Assembly (NCBI RefSeq): GCF_028369295.1
Contig: NZ_JAQMYP010000042.1
Span: forward strand, 1-64,000
Length of the DNA: 64,000 nt
Reading direction: 5' to 3'
DNA from: Streptomyces sp. HD
GTDB taxonomy: Bacteria; Actinomycetota; Actinomycetes; Streptomycetales; Streptomycetaceae
Shown one piece after another: positions 34,417 to 43,706 of the stretch (position 1 is its first letter; each line of letters starts with the position of its first letter). Under the pieces are notes generated by a model, which worked only from the letters and a program-made list of their open reading frames with translations, searched no databases and was not told the origin of the DNA. Made by a program: the position numbers and the translations under genes.

Positions 34417-35226
34417 TCAGCCGAGGCGGATCACCTTGCGGGCGCTCAGATCGATCACGAAGTCCCGGGCATCGATCCACGAGCCGTTCTTGATCTTCGG
34501 GAACAGTCGGGTGCAGCGGTGCTCGCCGCACTTCTCGACCGAAGCCGACCCGCCCGCGGCGGCCCGGTACACCATGCTGCTCAGCTGCAGCTGGTCCGGG
34601 GAGGTGAGCTCCTTGCCGGTGGCGTCCTTGTAGTCCGCCTTGAGGTCGGCGCCCAGCGGATCGGCGATCAGCAGCTTGGCGGCCTCGTTCTGCTCGGCGA
34701 GGCTCAGCGGCGGCTGGACTCCGTGCTGGGTGGCGGTCTGCTCGACCTTGCCCGTGTCGAGGTTGACGGTCTTGGTGACGAGGGTGTCGTCCCGGTAGTC
34801 GTAGACCGTCACATCGGCGCGTCGGGGAGCGTTCGCGTTGTCGACCTCGTCGGCCTCCGGCTCGGCGAGCTGGACGTCGATCCGCTGCGGACCGCGCGCG
34901 CCCCTGACGTTCTCGCTGCCGTCGATCAGCTGCCGGTTCACCGCGAGCTTCTCCACCCGCGTGATCTCGTCGTCGGTCAGCGGGTCATTGCCCTTGCCCC
35001 GCTCGCCCTCGGCCGGCGCCTGCTCGACGACGCCGGGCTGCACGGCGGCGGCGTCCTGCCCCTGAGCCCCCTGCTGGGCGGACTGGCCGCTGCCGTTGGT
35101 CCCTCCGCTTGTGTCGGCCCCGGCCGTCCCGGGCAGGGTGACCCCGACCATCACGGCGGTTCCCGCCACCGCGATGGCCGCACCGGCCACCACCTTGCCC
35201 AGATGGCGGTGCACTATCTTGCGCAC
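34417..35226 (-). CDS. Secreted protein resembling copper amine oxidase N2/N3 domains
   Basis: A 269-aa exported protein with an N-terminal signal sequence (VVAGAAIAVAGTAVMVGVTL). The mature part starts with a Gly/Gln-rich linker. Two alpha/beta units then follow with features of the N-terminal domains of copper amine oxidases: DPLTDDEITRVEKLAV, RRADVTVYDYRDDTLVTKTV, GVQPPLSLAEQNEAAKLL and WIDARDFVIDLSARKVIRL. It contains no catalytic residues. It lies 60 bases upstream of the catalytic-domain gene in the same direction, so the two products together would make one normal oxidase (269 + 442 aa). The domain assignment is from pattern recognition, not a search. Confidence 0.6.
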   Translation of the reverse strand: MRKIVHRHLGKVVAGAAIAVAGTAVMVGVTLPGTAGADTSGGTNGSGQSAQQGAQGQDAAAVQPGVVEQAPAEGERGKGNDPLTDDEITRVEKLAVNRQLIDGSENVRGARGPQRIDVQLAEPEADEVDNANAPRRADVTVYDYRDDTLVTKTVNLDTGKVEQTATQHGVQPPLSLAEQNEAAKLLIADPLGADLKADYKDATGKELTSPDQLQLSSMVYRAAAGGSASVEKCGEHRCTRLFPKIKNGSWIDARDFVIDLSARKVIRLG

Positions 35227-35409
35227 ATCTTCCTCCCCCTACTCCCCTGAGCCCCCGGGAGTACGTGTTTGCCCCACTGGTTCGGCATACCGCGTATGCA
35301 CTGGTCGATCGATAAGAGGGACGTAAGTCATAGGTGGTTCCATCACTTTCGGGGAGACTCGACGCCAAGGGACCCCCGACGGCGCGCTCCAGCTGAAAGA
35401 GTCGTATCC

Positions 35410-37602
35410 ATGCAGGTCTGGCCTGGAGAGGCATATCCACTCGGTGCCACCTACGACGGCGCCGGCACCAATTTCGCGGTCTTCACCGAGGCCGCGGACC
35501 GAGTAGAGCTGTGTCTGCTGCACGACGACGGCTCGGAGACGGCGGTGGAACTGCGGGAGAGCGACGCGTTCGTGCGGCACGCGTACGTGCCGGGCGTCAT
35601 GCCCGGGCAGCGGTACGGGTTCCGGGTGCACGGCCCGTACGCTCCCGAGCACGGCCACCGCTGCAACTCCGCGAAGCTGTTGCTCGACCCGTACGCCAAG
35701 GCGGTCAGCGGCTCGATCCGCTGGGGCGAGGAGGTGTACGGCTACCACTTCGACAAACCGGACCGGCGCAACGACCTGGACTCGGCGCCGCACATGATGT
35801 CGTCGGTCGTGGTCAACCCGTACTTCGACTGGGGCGACGACCGCCGCCCGCGCACCGAGTACCACCACACGGTGATCTACGAGGCCCATGTGAAGGGCCT
35901 GACGATGCGTCACCCGGGGCTGCCCGAGGAACTGCGCGGCACCTACGCCGCTCTCGCGCACCCGGCGGTCATCGAGCACCTCACCGAGCTGGGGGTGACG
36001 GCACTGGAGCTGATGCCGGTCCACCAGTTCGTGAACGACCACAGGCTGGTCGACATGGGCCTGAACAACTACTGGGGCTACAACACGATCGGCTTCTTCG
36101 CCCCGCACAACGCGTACGCCTCCTGGGGCGACCGGGGCCAGCAGGTCCTGGAGTTCAAGTCGGCCGTGCGGGCGCTGCACGAGGCCGGCATCGAGGTCAT
36201 CCTCGACGTGGTCTACAACCACACGGCCGAGGGCAACCACCTGGGCCCCACGCTGTCCTTCCGGGGCCTGGACAACGCGCAGTACTACCGGCTGACGGAC
36301 GACCCGCGCTACTACATGGACACCACCGGGACCGGGAACTCGCTGCTGATGCGGTCCCCGCACGTCCTTCAGCTGATCATGGACTCGCTGCGCTACTGGG
36401 TCACCGAGATGCATGTCGACGGTTTCCGTTTCGACCTCGCGGCCACCCTGGCGCGGCAGTTCCACGAGGTGGACCGGCTGTCGTCGTTCTTCGACCTGGT
36501 GCAGCAGGACCCGGTGGTCTCCCAGGTGAAGCTGATCGCCGAGCCGTGGGACGTGGGCGAGGGCGGCTACCAGGTGGGCAACTTCCCGCCGCTGTGGACC
36601 GAGTGGAACGGCAAGTACCGCGACACCGTACGGGACCTGTGGCGGGGCGAGCCGCGCGCGCTGGCGGAGTTCGCGTCCCGGCTGACCGGCTCGTCCGACC
36701 TGTACCAGGACGACGGTCGGCGCCCGCTCGCCTCGATCAACTTCGTGACCTGCCACGACGGGTTCACCCTGCACGACCTCGTCTCGTACAACGACAAGCA
36801 CAACGAGGCCAACGGCGAGGACAACCGGGACGGCGAGAGCCACAACCGGTCCTGGAACTGCGGTGCGGAGGGCGACACCGACGACCCGGCCGTGCTGGAG
36901 CTGCGGGCCCGTCAGATGCGCAACTTCATCGCCACGCTGATGCTGTCCCAGGGCGTGCCGATGATCAGCCACGGCGACGAGTTCGCGCGCACGCAGCTCG
37001 GCAACAACAACGCGTACTGCCAGGACAGCGAGCTGGCGTGGGTCGACTGGCCGCAGGCCGGGGAGAACGGGCAGAGCGGGCAGGACAGGGCGGATGGTTC
37101 GGGCGGGGAGGACGGCTCGGGCGGCGAGGACGCGGCCTCACTGCCCCGCGAGCTGCTCGCCTTCACGCGCGCGATGGTGTGGCTGCGCCGGGACCATCCG
37201 GTCTTCCGGCGGCGGCGCTTCTTCCACGGGCGGCCCGTGGAGGGCACCCACGACGATCTGTCGGACATCGCCTGGTTCACTCCGCAGGGCAACGAGATGG
37301 CCCAGCGGGACTGGGACCGGACGCAGGCGTCGGCGCTGACGGTGTTCCTCAACGGCAACGCGATCTCGGAGCCGGGCTCGCGCGGGGAGCGGATCTCCGA
37401 CGACTCGTTCCTGCTGATGTTCAACGCCTCCCCCAAGACGCTCGATTTCGTCGTGCCGGTCAACCACGGCCGCCAGTGGCAGGTGGTCGTCGACACCGCC
37501 CGCACGGACGGGGTGCCGCCGGGGACGGGCACGAAGGTGCAGGCCGGGGACCGGCTGACGCTGGTGGACCGGAGTCTGACGGTGTTGCAGCGGCCGGTCT
37601 AG
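35410..37602 (+). CDS. glgX: Glycogen debranching enzyme GlgX
   Basis: A 730-aa GH13 isoamylase-type enzyme that cleaves alpha-1,6 branches of glycogen. The N-terminal CBM48 part starts MQVWPGEAYPLGATYDGAGT. Catalytic motifs are VVYNHTAEGNH, GFRFDLAA (nucleophile Asp), IAEPWDVG (acid Glu) and TCHDGFTLHD. ATG 35410 follows GAAAGAG. A Gly/Asp/Glu-rich insert near residues 550-577 (DGSGGEDGSGGED) is probably a flexible surface loop grown by slippage. With treY and treZ it feeds trehalose synthesis from glycogen. It ends on the same CTAG as the converging MFS gene. Confidence 0.93.
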   Translation: MQVWPGEAYPLGATYDGAGTNFAVFTEAADRVELCLLHDDGSETAVELRESDAFVRHAYVPGVMPGQRYGFRVHGPYAPEHGHRCNSAKLLLDPYAKAVSGSIRWGEEVYGYHFDKPDRRNDLDSAPHMMSSVVVNPYFDWGDDRRPRTEYHHTVIYEAHVKGLTMRHPGLPEELRGTYAALAHPAVIEHLTELGVTALELMPVHQFVNDHRLVDMGLNNYWGYNTIGFFAPHNAYASWGDRGQQVLEFKSAVRALHEAGIEVILDVVYNHTAEGNHLGPTLSFRGLDNAQYYRLTDDPRYYMDTTGTGNSLLMRSPHVLQLIMDSLRYWVTEMHVDGFRFDLAATLARQFHEVDRLSSFFDLVQQDPVVSQVKLIAEPWDVGEGGYQVGNFPPLWTEWNGKYRDTVRDLWRGEPRALAEFASRLTGSSDLYQDDGRRPLASINFVTCHDGFTLHDLVSYNDKHNEANGEDNRDGESHNRSWNCGAEGDTDDPAVLELRARQMRNFIATLMLSQGVPMISHGDEFARTQLGNNNAYCQDSELAWVDWPQAGENGQSGQDRADGSGGEDGSGGEDAASLPRELLAFTRAMVWLRRDHPVFRRRRFFHGRPVEGTHDDLSDIAWFTPQGNEMAQRDWDRTQASALTVFLNGNAISEPGSRGERISDDSFLLMFNASPKTLDFVVPVNHGRQWQVVVDTARTDGVPPGTGTKVQAGDRLTLVDRSLTVLQRPV

Positions 37603-38921
37603 GACGGCGCGGAGGGCGCGGACGGGGTGTGGGTGCGTACCTGCTCGGTCCCGTCCCCGTCGGGCACACGCGCGTGGAGGTCGATTTCGGCGGCGCGTGC
37701 GGTGTACGACGCCGGGCGCGCCGTCAGCGCGATCGCGCAGGCTGGTGCGGCGACCAGGCTCGCCGCCGCGAAGGCCGCCGCCGGGCCGTACGACTCGGCC
37801 AGACGGCCGGTGACCGCGACCGCCAGAGCCTGCCCGCCGACGAGGGCGCTCGTCGCGAACGCCATCGCCTCGGCGAGCCGCTCGGGCGGCACCACACGCT
37901 CGGTCAGCCCGAACACCGTGATGAGGTGCGGGGCGTAGGCGATGCCGAGGACGGTGACCGTGGCGTACAGCGCGGGGAGGCTGTCGGTCCACACCAGAGG
38001 CAGGGACAGCGCACACGCTGCCGCGGTGGCCACCCGCCAGCGTGCGACGAGGGCGATACGGGCCGGCAGCCCGGCCATGGAGAGGCCCGCGACGGCGCTC
38101 ATCACTCCCATGGCGGCGTACACGAGCCCCGCCTGATCCGGTTGGCCGAGCCGCTGGGTGAGGGCGGTGATGCCGGCCTGGCAGGCGCCGAACATGGCGC
38201 CCTGGAGGGCCAGGGCGGTGCGGAGGGCGTGGACGGGGCGGGGGATGCGCGCCGGGGCGGGGCCGGTGCGCCGTTCCCGGGACATCGGCACGGCACCGGT
38301 CCGATGCAGCGCGAAGCCGCTGCCGCACAGGGCCACCAGCACCGCCGCCCCGCCCAGCGCGTACGCCGGATGGGCCGCCACCGCCGCCAGGCCGACCAGG
38401 GCCGGCCCCAGGACGAAGGAGATCTCGTCCAGGGTGCTCTCGAAGGAGAGCGCGGCGCCCACTGTCGTCTCGCGGGCCCCGGACCGGCGGGCGAGAGCGA
38501 CCAGACGTGCCCGGGCCATGGGCCCGATCTGCGGGACCGTGGCCCCGGCCGCCGCCCCCAGAACCGCCAGGGCGGCCGTGGACAGCCCCGTGAGCGCCCC
38601 GGCGACCAGTCCGGCGATCGCCAGGGCGTTGGCGAGGGAGAAGGCGAGCACGACCGTCCGCTGGCCGTGCCGGTCCGCCAGTCGGCCCACCAGCGGGCCG
38701 CAGGCCACCTGCCCGACCGCGAGCGCGCCGCCGGTCAGCCCCGCGGCCGCCAGGGAGCCGCTCGTCCGGGCGACCAGCAGCACGCTGCCGAACTGGATGG
38801 TGGCGGTCGGCAGCCGCGCCAGGAAGGACACGACCGGCAGTAGCGGCCCGGTCAGGCCGATCACCTGGCGGTAGGGCTCCAGCGCGCCGCGACGTCCCGC
38901 GGTCCCCCTCTTCCTCATCAC
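37599..38921 (-). CDS. MFS transporter
   Basis: A 440-aa (or 439-aa from ATG 38918) major facilitator with about 12 TM segments. The conserved cytoplasmic loop between TM2 and TM3 is VGRLADRHGQRTVV. The C-terminal ~40 residues are hydrophilic. Substrate is unknown; the group usually exports drugs or sugars. Its TAG stop shares the four bases CTAG (37599-37602) with the glgX stop on the other strand. It is divergent from treY. Confidence 0.87.
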   Translation of the reverse strand: MMRKRGTAGRRGALEPYRQVIGLTGPLLPVVSFLARLPTATIQFGSVLLVARTSGSLAAAGLTGGALAVGQVACGPLVGRLADRHGQRTVVLAFSLANALAIAGLVAGALTGLSTAALAVLGAAAGATVPQIGPMARARLVALARRSGARETTVGAALSFESTLDEISFVLGPALVGLAAVAAHPAYALGGAAVLVALCGSGFALHRTGAVPMSRERRTGPAPARIPRPVHALRTALALQGAMFGACQAGITALTQRLGQPDQAGLVYAAMGVMSAVAGLSMAGLPARIALVARWRVATAAACALSLPLVWTDSLPALYATVTVLGIAYAPHLITVFGLTERVVPPERLAEAMAFATSALVGGQALAVAVTGRLAESYGPAAAFAAASLVAAPACAIALTARPASYTARAAEIDLHARVPDGDGTEQVRTHTPSAPSAPS

Positions 38922-38999
38922 TCGAAGCTAGGCACGCGCGCGGGCCCGCGTGGAGGGGACGATGACACGAAGCGCGGTGGGGCGGGTACGTAGGTTTCC

Positions 39000-41354
39000 A
39001 TGACACCTGAGCGACCTGACCCGATGGTGCCGACCGCCACCTACCGGCTGCAGCTGCAGCCCGCGTTCCCGTTCGGGGCCGCCGCGGCGGCCGTGCCGTA
39101 CGTGGCCTCGCTCGGCGTCTCGCATCTGCATCTGTCCCCCGTCCTGGAGGCCGTCCCCGGTTCGGGGCACGGCTATGACGTCGTGGACCACGCGCGCGTG
39201 CGCGAGGAACTGGGCGGTGAGGAGGGGCTGCGCGCGCTGGCGCGCACCGCGCGCGAGCACGGGCTGGGCCTGGTGGTGGACATCGTGCCGAACCACATGG
39301 CCATGGCCCCGCGCCACAACCACGCCCTGTGGGAGGTGCTGCGCGAGGGTCCCAAGTCGCCGTACGCGCGCTGGTTCGACATCGACTGGGAGGCGCAGGG
39401 CGGCCAGGTGCTGCTGCCGGTGCTGGGGCACCCGGTGGGCGAGGAGCTCGGCCGTCTGGAAGTGGACGGCGATGTCCTGCGCTACTACGACCAGGTGTTC
39501 CCGCTGCGCGAGGGCACCGGGGAACTGCCGCTGCCGCAGCTGCTGGACGCCCAGTGGTACCGGCCGGTGTGGTGGCGGCTGGCTCGTACCGAGCTCAACT
39601 ACCGGCGGTTCTTCAGCATCTCGGAGCTGATCGGCCTGCGGGTGGAGGACCCGGAGGTGTTCGAGGCCACGCACGCGAAGATCCTCCAGCTGCTCCACGA
39701 GGGCGTGATCGACGGGCTGCGCATCGACCATCCCGACGGGCTCGCCGACCCCGACGGGTATCTGCGGCGCCTGAACGAGGCGACCGGCGGGCGCTGGACG
39801 GTCGTGGAGAAGATCCTGTCGGACGGTGAGCACCTGCCGGCCTCCTGGCCGGTCGCGGGCACCACCGGATACGACGCCCTGCGCCACGTGGACGGCCTGT
39901 TCACCGACCCGGCGGGGTTCGGGGAACTCCTCGGCCAGTACCGGCGGTTCGCGGCCCCTCAGACGGACCGCGGCGGCGACTGGGAGGCGACGGTGCGGCG
40001 GGCGGCGTACAAGGTGCTCACGCACGAGCTGGCCGCCGAGATCGACCGGCTGACGCGGGTGGCGAGCCGTGTGTGCGCCGCGTCCCCGGAGCCCGCGCTG
40101 CGCGACCGCGCGCCCTGGGCGCTGCGCACCGCGCTGCAGGAGCTCCTCGTCCGGCTGGAGGTCTACCGGCCGTACGCCTCGGGTGACGCGGCCCGGGTGG
40201 TCACCGAGGAGGCCGCCGCGCAGGCCCGGCTCGCCTTCGTCGTGCCCGAGGAGGCCGGTGCGGTCGACGTCGTGCGCGACCTGGTGCTCGGGCGGGCCGG
40301 TGAGGGACCGGAGCATGTGGAGTTCCGGACACGGTTCGCGCAGACGGCGTCGGCGCTGCGGGCCAAGTCCGTGGAGGACACGGCCTTCTACCGCTATGTG
40401 CCGCTGCTGTCGGTGACCGAGGTGGGCGGCAACCCGGGGAGTCCCGCGGTCTCGCCCGACGAGTTCCACGCGTACTGCGCGCGCGTGCAGCGCGACTGGC
40501 CGCTGACCGGGACGGTCGCGTCGACGCACGACACCAAACGCAGTGCCGACGTACGGGCCGCGCTGGCCGTGCTCACCGAGTGCCCGGAGCGCTGGGCGGA
40601 CGTCCTGACGGAAGTGACGCGCGACGGCGAGGGCGTACCGGACGCGCAAGCGGCATGGGCCGCCTGGCAGACGGTGTTCGCGCTGGGCGAGGGGGACGTG
40701 GAACGTGTTCAGGGGGCGCTGCTGAAGCATGTGCGCGAGGCCGGGCTGTTCACCAGCTGGACGGAACAGGAGCCGCCGTACGAGGAGGCGGTGGCGGCGT
40801 TCGTCGCGGCGGGGCCCTGCGGGGCGCCGGGCGAGCGTGTGGCCGCCTTCCGCGGCGGCCTGGAGCCGCACGTCCGGGCGAACATGCTGGGCATCGCCCT
40901 GGCCCAGCTGACGATGCCGGGCGTCCCGGACGTCTACCAGGGCACCGAGGGCGAGTACCGGGCGCTGGTGGACCCGGACAACCGGCGGGCCGTGCGGTTC
41001 CCGCACGAGGATCCGGGCGACAAGGGCGCGGTGACGACGGCGGCGCTACGGCTGCGCAGGCGGCGCCCCGATGTGTTCGGCGACTCGGCGTCGTACACGC
41101 CCCTGCCCGCCGAGGGCCCGGCTGCCGCCCACTGCGCCGCCTTCGTGCGCTCCGGAGAGGTGGTGACCGCCGTGACCCGGCTGTCACTGCGGCTGGCCCG
41201 GGCGGGCGGCTGGCGCGACACGCTGCTGCCGCTGCCGCCGGGGCGGTGGGCCGATGTGCTGGCTCCGGGGCGGGAGTTCACCGGGCACGCGCGCGTGGAG
41301 GAGCTCTTCGAGCGGCTGCCGGTGGCGTTGCTTGAGCGGATCGGCGCGGAGTAG
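39000..41354 (+). CDS. treY: Maltooligosyltrehalose synthase TreY
   Basis: A 784-aa GH13 enzyme that converts the reducing-end alpha-1,4 bond of maltooligosaccharides to an alpha-1,1 bond. Diagnostic features are PTATYRLQLQPAFPF, YVASLGVSHLHLSPVLEAV, GSGHGYDVVDH, VDIVPNHMA, GLRIDHPDGLADP (nucleophile Asp) and WTVVEKIL (acid Glu), with STHDTKRSADVRA further on. The length is normal. The ribosome binding site is weak. Its partner treZ lies 4.6 kb downstream in the same direction rather than adjacent. Confidence 0.94.
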   Translation: MTPERPDPMVPTATYRLQLQPAFPFGAAAAAVPYVASLGVSHLHLSPVLEAVPGSGHGYDVVDHARVREELGGEEGLRALARTAREHGLGLVVDIVPNHMAMAPRHNHALWEVLREGPKSPYARWFDIDWEAQGGQVLLPVLGHPVGEELGRLEVDGDVLRYYDQVFPLREGTGELPLPQLLDAQWYRPVWWRLARTELNYRRFFSISELIGLRVEDPEVFEATHAKILQLLHEGVIDGLRIDHPDGLADPDGYLRRLNEATGGRWTVVEKILSDGEHLPASWPVAGTTGYDALRHVDGLFTDPAGFGELLGQYRRFAAPQTDRGGDWEATVRRAAYKVLTHELAAEIDRLTRVASRVCAASPEPALRDRAPWALRTALQELLVRLEVYRPYASGDAARVVTEEAAAQARLAFVVPEEAGAVDVVRDLVLGRAGEGPEHVEFRTRFAQTASALRAKSVEDTAFYRYVPLLSVTEVGGNPGSPAVSPDEFHAYCARVQRDWPLTGTVASTHDTKRSADVRAALAVLTECPERWADVLTEVTRDGEGVPDAQAAWAAWQTVFALGEGDVERVQGALLKHVREAGLFTSWTEQEPPYEEAVAAFVAAGPCGAPGERVAAFRGGLEPHVRANMLGIALAQLTMPGVPDVYQGTEGEYRALVDPDNRRAVRFPHEDPGDKGAVTTAALRLRRRRPDVFGDSASYTPLPAEGPAAAHCAAFVRSGEVVTAVTRLSLRLARAGGWRDTLLPLPPGRWADVLAPGREFTGHARVEELFERLPVALLERIGAE

Positions 41355-41362
41355 CCGTGGGC

Positions 41363-41407
41363 GAAGAAGCCGTGCGCGAAGAAGCCGTGCGCGAAGAAGC
41401 CGTGCGC
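41363..41407. repeat. Three exact copies of a 15-bp repeat
   Basis: GAAGAAGCCGTGCGC repeats at 41363, 41378 and 41393 with no mismatch, followed by a partial fourth copy. It starts nine bases after the treY stop. In one frame it reads (EEAVR)3, in another on the minus strand (FAHG-F)n. I treat it as a slippage-prone microsatellite-like element. Confidence 0.85.
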
Positions 41408-41746
41408 GAAGGAGTGCGGCTGCCCGGCGTGGACAGCTGCGCCGCACGCCGTGCCGTCCCGCCGGCGACCGGCTCGTACCCGCGCGCGCTCCGGGGGCCT
41501 GTGCCCGATGGCAGGCGCGTGGTGGCGCAGGCCGATGTGCGCTGCACCGCCGGGCTTCCGGTGTCTCCCGGTGCGCGGCCGGAAGGTGACCGGTTCGGAG
41601 CGCGTCTCGTTCTGTGACTCCTGGGGTGCATGGGACAACCTCTTGGAGCGGCAGGGCGGGCGTCGCGCTCCCGTCGAGGCCGGCGGCCCCCACCCTCCGA
41701 CGGTGAATGCAACTGGGCGCCCCCTGGCGCCTCCCCCGTGAAGTCC

Positions 41747-41775
41747 TTGACACGTCAACGAGACCGTGGGGTACT
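41747..41775 (+). promoter_or_regulatory. Promoter-like TTGACA with overlapping TTGAC-AC-GTCAA inverted repeat
   Basis: TTGACA (41747-41752) is a consensus -35 element. The bases about 18 downstream (GTACTG/TACTGC) are a weak -10. The same DNA forms the inverted repeat TTGAC-AC-GTCAA. A related repeat (GTTGACG-ACTA-CGTCAAC) precedes the paralogous gene at 45127, which suggests shared regulation. Confidence 0.45.
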
Positions 41776-41798
41776 GCGGATTGCGAAGCCGGGCGGAC

Positions 41799-43058
41799 GT
41801 GACGGGGGTGAGTCTCCTGCCGGAGCTGCGCTACCCCACCCTTGCCGAACTGGTCCTGTCCGCCCGTGCACTGGCCGCTCACCGTCCCGGCCTGTGCACA
41901 CTGAGACAGGTGGGTACCTCCCGGGGCGGCAGACCGCTGATCCTGCTCTCCATCGGTCACGCCCGACGCGCGGTCCTGGTGGTCGCGGGTGCCCACGCCA
42001 ACGAACCGACGGGAAGCGCCACCCTCCTCGCCGTCGCCGAACGCGTCCTGCGCGACCGGGACCTACGGGCCGACATCTCCTGGCACTTCCTGCTGTGCGC
42101 GGACCCCGACGGGGCGAACCTGCACATCACCCCGGCGCCCCGGAGTCTGTTCGAGTACCACCAGGGCTTCTTCCGGCCGGCGGCCCCGGAACAGCCGGAA
42201 TGGGCGCCGGCCGCGCTGCCCGCCGACCGGCTGCCGCCGGAGACGCGCGCGCTGACCCGGGTCATCGACGAACTCCGCCCCTACCTCCAGGTGACCCTGC
42301 ACGGCACCGACCTGGGCGGCAGCTGGGTACAGCTGACGAAGGATGTCCCCGGGCTCGCCGAGCCGTTCGCGAAGTCCGCCGCCGAGCTGCACATCCCGGT
42401 GGAGACCGGCGCCTCGGACGCGGCGGGCTGGCCCGCGGCCGGACCCGGGGTGCATGTGATGCCGGCGCCGGGCGCGGGGGCGGCGTATCCGAGCATGCCG
42501 GACGACGCGCGCAGCAGTACCTGGTACCACGTGCATCGGTACGGCGGTCTGACCGCGGTCGTCGAGGTGCCGATGTGGGCGAGCGACCTGGTGGACGACC
42601 CGGCTCCGCATCCTGCCCCGGCCAGGGCGATGCGGCGGCTGGGGACCCGGCTGCGGCGGGACGCGCTGGAGGTGGAGCGGGTGCTCGGCGAGGCGCTGCC
42701 CCGGCTGGACGGCGTCGACGGGCCCCTGTTGCGGGCCGCGAAGTGGGCACTGGAGCTGGTGCCGGGGCTGGCCGCCGACTGGATCCACACGGCGCCGGCC
42801 GACGACACCATGGCGTACGTCGGGAGCGTGGACGCCTTCGGGCGCCGGCTGCCGCTGCGGGCGGCGGCCATGCTGCTGCGCGTCCTGCGGGAGGCCGATG
42901 ACCGTGCGGCACCGCACCTCGAACACCTCGTGGCGACCTGGAGCGACGCCTTCACCGAACGCTTCCGCGCCCGCTGGGTGCCCCTGGAGGACCAGGTCGA
43001 GCACCAGTCCCGCACGGTCGTCGCGGCGGCACTCCACGCACGGGACCGCGCGGCATGA
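41799..43058 (+). CDS. M14-family zinc carboxypeptidase-like protein
   Basis: A ~419-aa metallopeptidase-like protein. The zinc motif HxxE is in VAGAHANEPTGS, the third ligand region is VTLHGTDLGG, and the catalytic Glu is in AVVEVPMW. QVGTSRGGRPLILLSIG precedes them. No signal peptide is visible, so it probably acts inside the cell. GTG starts at 41766, 41799 and 41808 are in frame; I chose 41799 because it fits the promoter and the alignment with the paralogue. That paralogue (43703-45073, opposite strand) has the same domain order. Confidence 0.8.
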   Translation: MTGVSLLPELRYPTLAELVLSARALAAHRPGLCTLRQVGTSRGGRPLILLSIGHARRAVLVVAGAHANEPTGSATLLAVAERVLRDRDLRADISWHFLLCADPDGANLHITPAPRSLFEYHQGFFRPAAPEQPEWAPAALPADRLPPETRALTRVIDELRPYLQVTLHGTDLGGSWVQLTKDVPGLAEPFAKSAAELHIPVETGASDAAGWPAAGPGVHVMPAPGAGAAYPSMPDDARSSTWYHVHRYGGLTAVVEVPMWASDLVDDPAPHPAPARAMRRLGTRLRRDALEVERVLGEALPRLDGVDGPLLRAAKWALELVPGLAADWIHTAPADDTMAYVGSVDAFGRRLPLRAAAMLLRVLREADDRAAPHLEHLVATWSDAFTERFRARWVPLEDQVEHQSRTVVAAALHARDRAA

Positions 43059-43187
43059 GGCAGGCGACAGGCTGCGTGGCGCGGCAGGACGGCGCCACGC
43101 GCGCGTGGGCGCGACGCCGTCCTCCATGCGCGCGTGAGACTCGCCGACAGGTGTACGAAGGCTCGGCGGCCGTGTGGGCCGTCCGGG

Positions 43188-43706
43188 TCAGCTGTCCATC
43201 GTGAACACCGAGCCGGTCCGCGCGGCCAGCGCGCAGGAGTTGGAGAAGGTCTCCCGGTACTCGACGGACCGTCCGCCCCATGTCCCGCGCGCGTGGGCGG
43301 TGACCGGCGCGTAGATCATCGTGCAGAAGGTGTTGTCGGACTGAAGCTGCTGGAGCCGGCTGATGTCGCCGTCCACCTTGGCGAGCTGTGCGCAGGCCTC
43401 GACCGCGCGGTCGTGGCCCTGGGGCGGGTCGCAGGTGAGGAGGATGCCGCGGCTGTGGCCGCCCTCGCCGCGCGTGCCGTTCTGTCCGCCGTCGCCGCGC
43501 GTGTCGCCGTGTCCGCCGTCGCCGGGGGTGATCGTGAGGAAGAGCCAGTTGGTCGGACCGGGTTCCCGGACCGGCTCCTGAGCCGCCGCGAGGGCCGGAA
43601 CGGTGCCGAGGACCAGGAGGGCTGCGGCGGCCGACAGACCGGCCCGGACCGCTTTCGCCGCGCGAGTGTGTTCAGTGAGGGAGCGCCTCGGGTGGGAATG
43701 CGTCAT
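43188..43706 (-). CDS. Secreted subtilisin inhibitor-like (SSI) protease inhibitor
   Basis: A 172-aa exported inhibitor of serine proteases of the Streptomyces subtilisin inhibitor family. It has a signal peptide to about Ala42. The SSI core follows with four cysteines (92, 105, 128, 158) for two disulfides. The reactive loop is CTMIYAP, with P1 Met130 aligned to Met73 of classical SSI. VEYRETFSNSCA and GSVFTM close the domain. Unusual is a ~25-residue Gly/Asp/His-rich insert (62-86, GDGGHGDTRGDGG) in the strand region before TCDPP. ATG 43706 overlaps the stop of the upstream M14 peptidase gene (ATGA), so peptidase and inhibitor are co-translated. Confidence 0.88.
   Translation of the reverse strand: MTHSHPRRSLTEHTRAAKAVRAGLSAAAALLVLGTVPALAAAQEPVREPGPTNWLFLTITPGDGGHGDTRGDGGQNGTRGEGGHSRGILLTCDPPQGHDRAVEACAQLAKVDGDISRLQQLQSDNTFCTMIYAPVTAHARGTWGGRSVEYRETFSNSCALAARTGSVFTMDS

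Larger units (their letters stand above)
41355..41798. other. 444-base gap after treY with a 15-bp repeat and the M14 promoter
   Basis: Exact 15-bp repeats lie at 41363-41407. A GTG at 41357 opens an 86-codon frame starting VGEEAVREEAVREEAVRE, two bases after the treY stop. It lacks a ribosome binding site and its remainder (Arg/Gly/Pro-rich) looks like non-coding GC-rich DNA. The promoter and inverted repeat for the carboxypeptidase gene are near 41747. Confidence 0.5.

Noticed and set aside
35511..38843. A 1110-codon frame overlapping glgX and the MFS gene
   Set aside because: The translation is a low-complexity Arg/Gly/Pro shadow of glgX, and it runs antisense through the MFS gene. High GC makes stop codons rare in such frames.
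41357..41617. An 86-codon frame after treY beginning VGEEAVREEAVREE
   Set aside because: The start has no ribosome binding site, the first third is a DNA microsatellite and the rest has no protein-like pattern.
43096..43110. Palindromic CCACGCGCGCGTGG as a terminator between M14 and SSI genes
   Set aside because: It is a loopless palindrome of alternating CG with no distinct stem-loop, and the same string occurs inside genes, so a terminator call is not supported.
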